Source: Exiguobacterium sp. Helios
GTDB taxonomy: Bacteria > Bacillota > Bacilli > Exiguobacteriales > Exiguobacteriaceae
Length of the DNA: 64,000 nucleotides
Direction of reading: 5' to 3'
Assembly (NCBI RefSeq): GCF_014524545.1
Contig: NZ_CP053557.1
Span: forward strand, 397,501 to 461,500
Shown here: positions 1 to 8,926 of the stretch, piece after piece
How positions within the stretch are numbered: the first letter of the stretch is position 1
Layout of the letters: every line of letters begins with the position of its first letter
Made by a program: the position numbers and the translations under genes
The notes under the pieces: generated by a model
Seen by the model: the letters and a program-made list of their open reading frames with translations, nothing else
Database searches by the model: none
What the model was told of the DNA's origin: nothing

Positions 1-1466
<1,466 letters not shown>

Positions 1467-1515
1467 CTAGCAGATGATTGTTGATGACTTCAGTTTTGAG
1501 GGCGCGAGCCCGTCG

Positions 1516-1631
<116 letters not shown>

Positions 1632-1647
1632 AATTCTTTTTATTTAT

Positions 1648-1722
1648 TCCGCAATAGCTCAGTGGTAGAGCAACCGGCTGTTAACCGGTAGGTCGTAGGT
1701 TCAAATCCTACTTGCGGAGCCA
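1648..1722 (+). tRNA. tRNA-Asn (GTT)
   Basis: Full cloverleaf: acceptor TCCGCAA with TTGCGGA, anticodon loop CTGTTAA with GTT, T loop GTTCAAATC, and an encoded 3' CCA. First of seven tRNAs after the 5S gene. Confidence 0.96.
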
Positions 1723-1724
1723 AT

Positions 1725-1799
1725 GGCCCGTTGGTCAAGCGGTTAAGACACCGCCCTTTCACGGCGGTATCACGGGTTCGATTCCCGTACGGGTCACCA
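1725..1799 (+). tRNA. tRNA-Glu (TTC)
   Basis: Only two bases separate it from the previous tRNA. Anticodon TTC sits in the loop CTTTCAC, flanked by the stem CCGCC/GGCGG. T loop GTTCGATTC; the 3' CCA is encoded. Confidence 0.96.
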
Positions 1800-1812
1800 T
1801 TTTTATTTTTTT

Positions 1813-1885
<73 letters not shown>

Positions 1886-1919
1886 CTGTTTTTTTAATTG
1901 TATAGTTCCTAGACAAACT

Positions 1920-2003
1920 GGGGGGGTAGCGAAGTGGCTAAACGCGGCGGACTGTAAATCCGCTCCCTCGGGTTCGGCGGTTCGAATCCGCCCCCCCCCA
2001 CCA
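1920..2003 (+). tRNA. tRNA-Tyr (GTA)
   Basis: Long type II tRNA (84 nt) with an extended variable arm (CTCCCTCGGGTTCGGCG region) and anticodon GTA in CTGTAAA. The acceptor is a run of seven G pairing with a C run, and CCA is encoded. Confidence 0.95.
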
Positions 2004-2007
2004 TGTC

Positions 2008-2080
2008 GAGCCATTAGCTCAGTTGGTAGAGCATCTGACTTTTAATCAGAGGGTCGCAGGTTCGAATCCTGCATGGCTCA
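2008..2080 (+). tRNA. tRNA-Lys (TTT)
   Basis: Acceptor GAGCCAT/ATGGCTC, anticodon TTT in the loop CTTTTAA, T loop GTTCGAATC. CCA is not encoded. Confidence 0.95.
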
Positions 2081-2086
2081 TATTTT

Positions 2087-2158
2087 GCGGAAGTAGTTCA
2101 GTGGTAGAATACGACCTTGCCAAGGTCGGGGTCGCGGGTTCGAATCCCGTCTTCCGCT
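2087..2158 (+). tRNA. tRNA-Gly (GCC)
   Basis: Acceptor GCGGAAG/CTTCCGC, anticodon GCC in TTGCCAA, discriminator T. CCA is not encoded. Confidence 0.95.
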
Positions 2159-2170
2159 TTTTATGTTTTT

Positions 2171-2246
2171 GGGGCCTTAGCTCAGCTGGGAGAGCGCCTG
2201 CCTTGCACGCAGGAGGTCAGCGGTTCGATCCCGCTAGGCTCCACCA
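2171..2246 (+). tRNA. tRNA-Ala (TGC)
   Basis: Acceptor GGGGCCT/AGGCTCC, anticodon TGC in CTTGCAC, T loop GTTCGATCC, encoded CCA. Last tRNA of the operon, followed about 85 nt later by the operon terminator. Confidence 0.96.
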
Positions 2247-2330
2247 AATTTTGCTTAAAGATCTTAAGCGAGTTTCGTTCGTCTTAAGTTTTTTTATACT
2301 TGAAATGCCTGCAATTCATGTACGTACGCG

Positions 2331-2364
2331 AAAGCACTGTGAGAAACTCTCACAGTGCTTTTTT
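2331..2364 (+). terminator. Terminator of the rRNA-tRNA operon
   Basis: Perfect 12-bp stem (AGCACTGTGAGA with TCTCACAGTGCT), 3-nt loop AAC, then a run of T at 2359-2364. A TATAAT at 2379-2384 just after it is a likely -10 element for the arginase gene, but no good -35 is seen. Confidence 0.93.
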
Positions 2365-2467
2365 GTCGTCTGATCTTGTATAATCATGCGTCATCGTGTT
2401 GAGTTGAACCACCGTCTTGTTACCGCTTACAATTAAGGCAACTTACTAAGTAAAGGGGAACACGTCG

Positions 2468-3376
2468 ATGAACATTGCATATATCAGCGTACCGTATCGT
2501 TATGGTCAAGGAAAACCGGGGACAGAGCAAGGACCAGCTGCTGTTGAACAAGCAGGACTACTCGAAACATTGGCAGTACACGGACAAGAAGCAGTTCGCT
2601 ATGGGGAAGCGGCTGTTTTGTCTGAAGATGCTGTCCGGGAAGAAGATCCGCAGCTGAAACGTCTGGAAGGCGTTGTCCATACGACAAACGATTTGCACTT
2701 ACTTGTACGTGAGGCGCTGACAGAGCAACGTTTTCCGTTACTCGTCGGAGGGGATCACAGCATGGCAATCGGAACGATCGCCGGTCTGCGGCAAGTCGTA
2801 CCGCGTCTCGGTGTCATCTGGTTTGATGCACACGGGGACTTGAATACACCTGAGACTTCTCCATCTGGTAACATTCATGGAATGCCGCTTGCTGTCGCGT
2901 TAGGGGAAGGACATCAGCGGTTAACGGAGATCGGCGGCAGTGAGGTCAAACTGCAACCGGAACACCTCGTCTTTATCGGTTTACGCGATGTGGATGCAGG
3001 AGAACAGGAACTGATTGACCGTCTTGGTATTCGTGTCTATGATATGGAAGCGATTCGGACACGCGGGATGGATGCCATCATGGAAGAAGCAGTTGCCTAT
3101 TTAAAAGAAACCACGGATGCGTTTTATCTCAGTTTCGACATGGACGGGCTCGATCCAAGCCTTGTCGAAGGAACCGGGACACGGGTCGCAGACGGAATTA
3201 TGCTCGACGATGCGCAGACGGTCCTACGTCATTGTGCAGAGCAGGACGAGTTCATCGCGGCAGAATTCGTAGAAGTGAATCCATTGCTCGAAGAAGGAAA
3301 CGGGACAGCGATTCTTGCAAATGAGTTGATTGGAAACTTGCTCCAGTATATGCGGACCCATCGTTTAGTAAAATAA
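2468..3376 (+). CDS. rocF: Arginase
   Basis: Hydrolyses arginine to ornithine and urea in the cytoplasm, the first step of arginine catabolism. The 302-residue protein has the ureohydrolase Mn-binding motifs in order: GGDHS (94-98), DAHGD (120-124) with the NIHGMPLA segment after it, and SFDMDGLDPS (222-231). The last motif is usually SFDVDALDP in arginases, but the metal-binding aspartates are kept. Length and the absence of an agmatinase-type N-terminus favour arginase over agmatinase. AAAGGGGAA at 2452-2460 is the ribosome binding site. It is a single-gene unit with its own terminator, next to but not co-transcribed with sigW. Confidence 0.92.
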   Translation: MNIAYISVPYRYGQGKPGTEQGPAAVEQAGLLETLAVHGQEAVRYGEAAVLSEDAVREEDPQLKRLEGVVHTTNDLHLLVREALTEQRFPLLVGGDHSMAIGTIAGLRQVVPRLGVIWFDAHGDLNTPETSPSGNIHGMPLAVALGEGHQRLTEIGGSEVKLQPEHLVFIGLRDVDAGEQELIDRLGIRVYDMEAIRTRGMDAIMEEAVAYLKETTDAFYLSFDMDGLDPSLVEGTGTRVADGIMLDDAQTVLRHCAEQDEFIAAEFVEVNPLLEEGNGTAILANELIGNLLQYMRTHRLVK

Positions 3377-3384
3377 TGGATAGA

Positions 3385-3420
3385 ACTTGAACTCTTTTCG
3401 TCAGGGTTCAAGTTTTTTTT
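3385..3420 (+). terminator. Terminator after rocF
   Basis: Stem ACTTGAAC (3385-3392) with GTTCAAGT (3406-3413), then eight T. It separates rocF from the sigW promoter 20 nt downstream. Confidence 0.9.
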
Positions 3421-3439
3421 GTTACAATTCAAATTGAGA

Positions 3440-3467
3440 TGAAACATTTGTTGGTCGACTCCGTATA
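3440..3467 (+). promoter_or_regulatory. Sigma-W-type autoregulatory promoter of sigW
   Basis: TGAAAC at 3440-3445 and CGTATA at 3462-3467 are separated by 16 nt. This matches the known Bacillus sigma W promoter pattern (TGAAAC-N16-CGTA). The site lies 35 nt before the sigW start codon, as expected for autoregulation. Confidence 0.88.
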
Positions 3468-3501
3468 AGAGATTGACCGCATAGAGCGGGGGGTATTTAA
3501 A

Positions 3502-4065
3502 GTGGAAGAAACAACACTACGCTTGATTGAGCGAGTGAAGCAGGGAGACCGTGATGCATTCGCGGCACTTGTTGATCTATATAAAGAAGGGGCTTTTTTA
3601 GTCGCCTTCCGTGTCTTACGGGATCGAATGGAAGCAGAAGATGCTACACAAGAAGCCTTCATCCGCGTCTTTACAAAAATTGAATCGTATAATGCCCAGT
3701 GGAAGTTCCGGACTTGGTTATATCGGATCGTGACGAATGTTTCGATTGACCGGCTCCGTAAGAAACGTCCGGATTATTCCCTTGACGCTGAGATGTCAGG
3801 GACTGAAGGACTAACGTTGTATTCCCAGCTCGAAAGCAAGGATCAGTTGCCGGAGGATCAAGTCATTGATTCGGAACAACGACAAGATGTGGGAGAGGCG
3901 ATCGCCGGCTTGCCGGAAAAATACCGGGTTCCACTTGTTTTGAAATACATTGAAGATCTTTCACTCAAAGAAATCAGTGAGATGATCGATTTACCCGTCG
4001 CTACAGTTAAAACCAGAATTCATCGGGGACGCGAAGCGCTGAAAAAGCATTTCGGCAAACGATGA
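3502..4065 (+). CDS. sigW: ECF RNA polymerase sigma factor SigW
   Basis: Sigma factor of the envelope-stress regulon (cell-wall antibiotics, antimicrobial peptides, alkaline shock in Bacillus). The 187 residues show ECF region 2 (about 15-88, with AEDATQEAF at 45-53 and FRTWLYRIV at 69-77) and region 4 (about 132-184, LPEKYR then the helix-turn-helix LSLKEISEMIDLP). GTG start at 3502 behind AGCGGGGGG at 3485. The gene name rests on similarity to SigW, the matching promoter, and the following rsiW-cdaA-cdaR-glmM order that Bacillus shares. It sits 21 nt before the anti-sigma gene, so the two form one operon. Confidence 0.93.
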   Translation: MEETTLRLIERVKQGDRDAFAALVDLYKEGAFLVAFRVLRDRMEAEDATQEAFIRVFTKIESYNAQWKFRTWLYRIVTNVSIDRLRKKRPDYSLDAEMSGTEGLTLYSQLESKDQLPEDQVIDSEQRQDVGEAIAGLPEKYRVPLVLKYIEDLSLKEISEMIDLPVATVKTRIHRGREALKKHFGKR

Positions 4066-4086
4066 GATGAGAAGGAGGCACTCACC

Positions 4087-4701
4087 ATGACACGAGAAAA
4101 AGTGTATGAACGGATACAGGATTATTTAGACCAAAACCAACCTCCAGAAGACTTCAAACGACTTGAAGCGGAGTTACGGGAAGCGAATGCGATGGACGAG
4201 TTCGAAGAGTATCGGCTCCTCGATGCAGAGTTACGCGCGCTTTCAGCACCCAAGCTTTCGGCGGATTTTACATCCCGCGTGCTGGCACAATTGCCCGAAC
4301 AGGTGGACCAACCGAATGTGACTCCGCTTAGGAAAACATCCCGTTTTGGCGGGAAAATGAAGCAGTACCCGTTGCTTGCTGCAGCTTCGATTTTCATGTT
4401 ACTGTCTGTCGGCAGTCTTGGCGGCTACCTGACACAGGAAGAACATGACTTATCGTATACGAATGTACCGGGAATCGTGGCAGAGAACGGCGAAGTCGTT
4501 GTACCGGAAGGCGTTACCGTCAACCAGGATCTTTATGTCGAAGGCGGAAATGTCCGGATTGAAGGCAAGGTCAACGGAGACGTGATGACCGTCGACGGAA
4601 AAGCATATACCGCGAGTGCCGGGAACGTCACAGGCGAAATCAAACAAATTGATCAACTCTTTGAACGGGTCTGGTACGGAATTAAACGAATCTTTGAATG
4701 A
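4087..4701 (+). CDS. rsiW: Anti-sigma-W factor RsiW, zinc motif lost
   Basis: Membrane protein expected to hold SigW until cut by regulated proteolysis. Of 204 residues, 1-93 are cytoplasmic, one membrane helix lies at about 94-113, and the extracellular part has the VVPEGVTVNQDLYVEGG and KVNGDVMTVDGKAYTASAG segments typical of RsiW. What is unusual is the N-terminal ZAS domain. Where the family has H-x3-C-x2-C, this protein has E29, A33 and M36, and no cysteine occurs in the whole chain. The inhibitory helix bundle may thus fold without zinc. AAGGAGG at 4071-4077 precedes the start. Identity is supported mainly by gene order and the C-terminal part. Confidence 0.87.
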   Translation: MTREKVYERIQDYLDQNQPPEDFKRLEAELREANAMDEFEEYRLLDAELRALSAPKLSADFTSRVLAQLPEQVDQPNVTPLRKTSRFGGKMKQYPLLAAASIFMLLSVGSLGGYLTQEEHDLSYTNVPGIVAENGEVVVPEGVTVNQDLYVEGGNVRIEGKVNGDVMTVDGKAYTASAGNVTGEIKQIDQLFERVWYGIKRIFE

Positions 4702-4708
4702 GTCAAGT

Positions 4709-4742
4709 GGGACGAGTCTAACTCGTCCCTTTGTGCTATAAT
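4709..4742 (+). promoter_or_regulatory. Hairpin and possible -10 box before cdaA
   Basis: GGGACGAGT (4709-4717) pairs with ACTCGTCCC (4721-4729) over a 3-nt loop, followed only by TTT. This may be a weak terminator or attenuator after rsiW. TATAAT at 4737-4742 follows at once and could start a separate cdaA transcript, although no convincing -35 box sits at the right distance. Confidence 0.5.
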
Positions 4743-4781
4743 GAAAGCTGTTTAAATCAGATGAGATAGGGGGCACGGTTG

Positions 4782-5642
4782 GTGAATTACTTCAACTGGC
4801 AACCACTTCAATTTCAATTGTTGAAACTGGGAGAAAACGTACATTGGTACGATTATATTAATGATGTGATTGATATCGCGGTCGTGACATTCGTCATTTA
4901 CCGTCTGATGATCATTGTCAAAGGCACAAAAGCAGTTCAATTGATCAAAGGGATTTCGGTCATTTTGATCAGCTGGTTCTTAAGCGGATTCTTCGGACTG
5001 AAGACGTTACAATTTCTGCTGAACCAAATCATCACGTACGGTCTGCTCGGGATTATCATCATTTTCCAGCCAGAATTACGCCGGGGGCTGGAACATCTCG
5101 GTCGAACGAGTAAATTCTTTTCGCGGAGCGCCATCAGTGACGAAGATGAACAAGTCCGGATCGTCGATGCGCTCGTGACATCTGCTCAATACATGTCCAA
5201 ACGCCGGATTGGAGCACTCGTTACGATTGAGCGGGAAACGGGTCTCAGTGAATATGTTGAGACGGGCATTCCGCTCGGATCACAAATTACGAGCCAGTTA
5301 TTGATCAATCTTTTTATTCCGAATACACCACTGCATGATGGAGCGGTCATCGTCCAACAAGGGAAACTGGCAGCTGCTGCTTGTTACCTGCCGCTTTCTG
5401 AGAGTGCACATATCTCAAAGGATCTCGGGACGCGTCACCGGGCAGCAATCGGTGTCAGCGAAGTGACGGACAGCGTCACACTGGTTGTATCGGAAGAAAC
5501 AGGTGGTGTTTCCCTTGCCATCAATGGTCGTTTGTACCGGGAGCTTGATGAAGCATCACTCCGGACGAAGTTACTGGAGACGATTGTCAAAGCCGAACCG
5601 ACGAATACTTCCTTCTTGAATTGGATGGGGGCGAAAAAATAA
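4782..5642 (+). CDS. cdaA: Diadenylate cyclase CdaA
   Basis: Makes the second messenger c-di-AMP from two ATP at the membrane, controlling potassium and osmolyte balance and wall integrity. The 286-residue protein has three N-terminal membrane helices (about 29-47, 56-74, 79-95) and the DisA_N catalytic domain with DGA (186-188, in LHDGAVIV) and RHR (218-220, in GTRHRAAIG), the ATP/metal-binding pair. I take GTG at 4782 as the start because AGGGGG at 4768-4773 is 8 nt upstream; a TTG one codon earlier is the alternative. Its stop overlaps the start of cdaR, and glmM follows, an order conserved across Bacillales where CdaR and GlmM bind CdaA. Confidence 0.95.
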   Translation: MNYFNWQPLQFQLLKLGENVHWYDYINDVIDIAVVTFVIYRLMIIVKGTKAVQLIKGISVILISWFLSGFFGLKTLQFLLNQIITYGLLGIIIIFQPELRRGLEHLGRTSKFFSRSAISDEDEQVRIVDALVTSAQYMSKRRIGALVTIERETGLSEYVETGIPLGSQITSQLLINLFIPNTPLHDGAVIVQQGKLAAAACYLPLSESAHISKDLGTRHRAAIGVSEVTDSVTLVVSEETGGVSLAINGRLYRELDEASLRTKLLETIVKAEPTNTSFLNWMGAKK

Positions 5643-6928
5643 TGTTCGAAAAATGGTTCAATGAACGCTGGTTTCTCCGCATCGTTGCGGTTTTGCTTGC
5701 CGTCATGCTCTACCTGATGGTGGCAGGAACCAATTCGACCGTCAAAAGTGATGCGGCGAGCCTGTTGCCGATTGCCGGTCAAGGCTCAGCAAAGTTTGAC
5801 GTACCGGTATCAGTCAATTATGATGAAACGCAGTGGGTCGCCTATAATATTCCAAAAACCATCGAGACGACGGTTAAAGGACCATCGAGCAGTTTGACGA
5901 TGCTTCGGCTCGTTAAAGACTTTGGTCTGTCGATTGACTTGACGGGGCTGGATCCAGGGTATCACCGCGTACGACTATCTGCCGACGGGTTTGGTAAAGA
6001 TGTCGAAGTGACACCAAAACAGGAAACGATTGAAGTGTTCCTTGATAAAAAAGTCACGAAAGAAGTTCCTGTTCAAGTGGCGTTGCTGAACAAAAATAAA
6101 ATCGCAGAAGGATATGTTGTCGGTGAAGCACAGCCGACCCGTCAAACGGTCTCCGTGACCGGCGGGGCAGAAAAACTTCAGGCGATCACAGCAATCCAAG
6201 TTCCGATCGATGTGACGGGCCGGGCTGAGACGTTTACGGAGTCCTTTAACGTCAAGGCAACGGATGCGAACGGAAATGCCATCAGTGCTACTTATGATCC
6301 GGAACAACTGGAAGTCACAGTTCCGGTCTATAAAGAAAGTAAAACCGTTCCGATTAACGTCGAAACAAAAGATACTGTCAAGAAAGGCTACAAAGTCGTC
6401 AAGATTGTTCCCATTACGACAGAAGCCCGATTGTATGGAACAAAAGAAGAGTTGTCGCGGATTGGTTCCGTTTCGACGGAACCCGTTTCCTTAAAAGGAT
6501 TAACGAAGACGGTCGATCGGACGGTCAAACTGATTGAGCCTGACAACGTGACAGCAATGGAACCAACTTCGATTACAGTCAGCATCGTCGTCGAGAAGGA
6601 AAATGCCAAAGCGACGACAGAAACTGTCGAGGATCGGGCAGAAAAAACAATTTCCGGTGTGATGGTGACATTAAACGGATTCGATGAGTCGAAGTATACG
6701 ATTGATTACGAACAGACGATTGATCTCGTCGTCCGTGGAAGTGAAGCGGATCTTGAATCGATTGATGCAACAGATATTAAAGCGGTCATTGATGTGACCG
6801 GCTTAAAAGAAGGTACACACGGCTTACCGATTTCATATCAGACGTCAAAAGCGTTCGACGTTCTTCGTCCGGATCATATGGATATCACGCTCAAAGCGAT
6901 TCCCCGGACATCGGTTCAAGCCAATTAA
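5642..6928 (+). CDS. cdaR: CdaA regulator CdaR (YbbR repeat protein)
   Basis: Membrane-anchored extracellular regulator of CdaA. The start ATG at 5642 overlaps the cdaA stop as TAATG, with GGGGGCG at 5627-5633 in the end of cdaA as ribosome binding site; a TTG seven codons earlier is unlikely. The 428 residues hold one N-terminal membrane helix (about 11-25) and then several YbbR domains of about 80 residues, recognisable by repeated turns such as KTIETTVKGP, ARLYGTKEEL and TIDLVVRGSEADL. The tight overlap implies translational coupling and fixed stoichiometry with CdaA. Confidence 0.92.
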   Translation: MFEKWFNERWFLRIVAVLLAVMLYLMVAGTNSTVKSDAASLLPIAGQGSAKFDVPVSVNYDETQWVAYNIPKTIETTVKGPSSSLTMLRLVKDFGLSIDLTGLDPGYHRVRLSADGFGKDVEVTPKQETIEVFLDKKVTKEVPVQVALLNKNKIAEGYVVGEAQPTRQTVSVTGGAEKLQAITAIQVPIDVTGRAETFTESFNVKATDANGNAISATYDPEQLEVTVPVYKESKTVPINVETKDTVKKGYKVVKIVPITTEARLYGTKEELSRIGSVSTEPVSLKGLTKTVDRTVKLIEPDNVTAMEPTSITVSIVVEKENAKATTETVEDRAEKTISGVMVTLNGFDESKYTIDYEQTIDLVVRGSEADLESIDATDIKAVIDVTGLKEGTHGLPISYQTSKAFDVLRPDHMDITLKAIPRTSVQAN

Positions 6929-6957
6929 ATCAACTTTTTGAAATGAGGAAATAAAAC

Positions 6958-8313
6958 ATGGGTAAGTATTTTGGAACTGACGGCGTCCGCGGCGTCGCAA
7001 ACGTAGAATTGACACCTGAATTGGCATATCGTCTTGGCCGTACAGGCGGTTATGTCTTAACGAAACACGAAAGTACACGTCCAAAAGTCTTGATCGGCCG
7101 TGATACACGTGTCTCCGGACAAATGCTTGAGAATGCCTTGATTGCCGGACTCCTGTCAATCGGAGCGGAAGTCATGCGTCTTGGTGTCATCTCGACACCC
7201 GGTGTCGCGTACTTGACGAAAACAATGGATGCGACAGCGGGCGTCATGATTTCCGCGTCACACAACCCGGTCGAAGACAACGGAATCAAGTTCTTCGGTT
7301 CAGACGGCTTTAAGCTCGATGATGCGACAGAACTTGAAATCGAAGGGTTACTGGACGAAGCGGAAGATACGTTGCCGCGTCCGTCCGGCAAAGAACTCGG
7401 ATTCGTCCACGATTACTATGAAGGTGCACAAAAGTACCTTCACATGTTACGCCAGACATCAGATGAAGATTTCTCAGGCATCCATGTCGCCATCGATGGT
7501 GCACACGGTGCAACCTCAAGCCTCGCACCACGACTGTTCGGTGACCTGGAAGCGGAAGTCTCGACAATCGGAACGACACCAAACGGTTTGAACATCAACG
7601 AAGGTGTCGGATCAACACACCCGGAACACCTCGCGGCATTCGTCCTTGAAAAGGGCGCACATGTCGGTCTGTCATTTGACGGTGACGGCGACCGCTTGAT
7701 TGCAATCGATGAGAACGGCGAAATCGTCGACGGCGATAAAATCATGTTCATCTGCGGAAAATACCTCAATGAAATCGGCCGCTTGAAAGACAATACAATC
7801 GTTGCAACAGTCATGAGTAACCTCGGCTTCCATAAGACGGTCGCAGAACACGGCATGACAGCATTACAGACAGCAGTCGGTGATCGCTATGTCGTCGAAG
7901 AAATGCGTAAAAACAACTACACACTCGGCGGCGAGCAGTCGGGCCACATCATCTTCATGGATTACTCAACAACAGGAGACGGAATGCTTTCAGGCGTTCA
8001 ACTTCTGCAAATCATGAAGGCGACAGGCAAAAAGTTGTCGGAACTTGCAGCCGAAATGCCGGTCTTCCCGCAACGTCTCGTCAACATCCGCGTGTCGGAT
8101 AAAAACGGTGCGATGAACGGTCCGGCTGTTCAAGCAATCATTGCCGAAGTGGAAGCGGAAATGGCCGGCAACGGTCGGATCCTCGTCCGCGCGTCAGGGA
8201 CAGAACCACTTGTCCGTGTCATGGCGGAAGCGCCGACGCAAGAAGCGTGTGACATGTACGTTGAGCGGATTGCGAACGTTGTCCGTGAAAACTACGCGTT
8301 ACAGGAAAACTGA
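6958..8313 (+). CDS. glmM: Phosphoglucosamine mutase
   Basis: Converts glucosamine-6-phosphate to glucosamine-1-phosphate for UDP-GlcNAc, hence peptidoglycan and teichoic acid. The 451-residue protein has the phosphoserine loop ISASHNP with the catalytic serine at 101, the Mg-binding DGDGDR at 241-246, the sugar-binding GGEQSGH, and the C-terminal phosphate-binding [11 protein letters not shown]. Length is normal. It follows cdaR by 29 nt and closes the sigW-glmM block. In Bacillus GlmM also binds and inhibits CdaA, linking wall precursor supply to c-di-AMP; that is family knowledge, not visible here. Confidence 0.96.
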   Translation: MGKYFGTDGVRGVANVELTPELAYRLGRTGGYVLTKHESTRPKVLIGRDTRVSGQMLENALIAGLLSIGAEVMRLGVISTPGVAYLTKTMDATAGVMISASHNPVEDNGIKFFGSDGFKLDDATELEIEGLLDEAEDTLPRPSGKELGFVHDYYEGAQKYLHMLRQTSDEDFSGIHVAIDGAHGATSSLAPRLFGDLEAEVSTIGTTPNGLNINEGVGSTHPEHLAAFVLEKGAHVGLSFDGDGDRLIAIDENGEIVDGDKIMFICGKYLNEIGRLKDNTIVATVMSNLGFHKTVAEHGMTALQTAVGDRYVVEEMRKNNYTLGGEQSGHIIFMDYSTTGDGMLSGVQLLQIMKATGKKLSELAAEMPVFPQRLVNIRVSDKNGAMNGPAVQAIIAEVEAEMAGNGRILVRASGTEPLVRVMAEAPTQEACDMYVERIANVVRENYALQEN

Positions 8314-8323
8314 GTGAATCGGA

Positions 8324-8352
8324 GGGGCGGATGAATATCCGCTCCTTTTTTT
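8324..8352 (+). terminator. Terminator after glmM
   Basis: GGGGCGGAT (8324-8332) pairs with ATCCGCTCC (8337-8345) with one G-T wobble over a GAAT loop, followed by seven T. Confidence 0.9.
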
Positions 8353-8500
8353 GTTGGACGGATTGTCAGGGGGACTCTGTCGAAATGCTTGTTTTCCCGC
8401 GCTTTTCTCAGGCGGAACGCAAGCTAGCTGTCGTCTCTCGACAACCGGGTCTTGCCTGTTTTCCTGGTGGTCCTGTAGAAGTCGCATGAAAAATGCATTC
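8353..8500. repeat. Structured GC-richer element, possible dispersed intergenic repeat
   Basis: This stretch between glmM and the glmS promoter codes for nothing I recognise. It holds nested complementary segments: TGTCG (8429-8433) with CGACA (8439-8443), GCAAG (8419-8423) with CTTGC (8451-8455), and CAGG/GGAA near 8410-8416 opposite TTTTCCTG near 8458-8465. The layout resembles the large imperfect hairpin repeats scattered between genes of Bacillales. No second copy is present in this window, so the repeat nature is inference. Confidence 0.35.
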
Positions 8501-8652
8501 CTGTTTCACATGATAAAGAAGCATCATCAAACGGACACAAGACAAAAAGCAAAAGCAGAGCAAAAAATAAATAAAGAGTTTTTTACAAAATCTAGGTATT
8601 AGAGGTATCGTTTAGAAAAATATCGGGAATAGTTACAAATACGTTACCTTTC

Positions 8653-8681
8653 TTGCTTTTTCTAAATAAAGTTCGTATGAT
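8653..8681 (+). promoter_or_regulatory. Sigma-A promoter of glmS
   Basis: TTGCTT (8653-8658), 17-nt spacer, TATGAT (8676-8681). It would start RNA about 30 nt upstream of the ribozyme cleavage site. Confidence 0.8.
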
Positions 8682-8704
8682 TGTAAAGTCGGACAGAAAC
8701 GGGG

Positions 8705-8870
8705 TCGGACAGAAATGAAAGCGCCAGGGCTGACTATGTGATAGGCAGCTGACGAGGTGGGGGTTTATCGAATCATTCGGCGGATGCCTCCCGGTACCAT
8801 GTCAGTACCGTAAACTCATCTGAAATCGTTTAAGTGATTAGACGGACAGGCAGATGCGTGATGACAACTC
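8705..8870 (+). ncRNA. glmS ribozyme (glucosamine-6-phosphate riboswitch)
   Basis: Self-cleaving leader that cuts itself when glucosamine-6-phosphate binds and so lowers glmS mRNA. The core is clear: AAGCGCCAG at the cleavage site (cut expected between A8720 and G8721), then GACGAGGTGG, GTTTATCGAA, CGGCGGATGCCTCCC, in the order and spacing of the family. The 3' boundary is approximate. It ends about 55 nt before the glmS start codon. Confidence 0.95.
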
Positions 8871-8926
8871 TCGACAAGAGCCGTTTCCTCTTCAGGGAAA
8901 TACTTGTAAATGGGAGAGAATGTATT

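Noticed and set aside
8834..8926. N-terminal extension of GlmS
   Set aside because: It starts within the ribozyme, and the enzyme needs Cys directly after the initiator Met at 8927.
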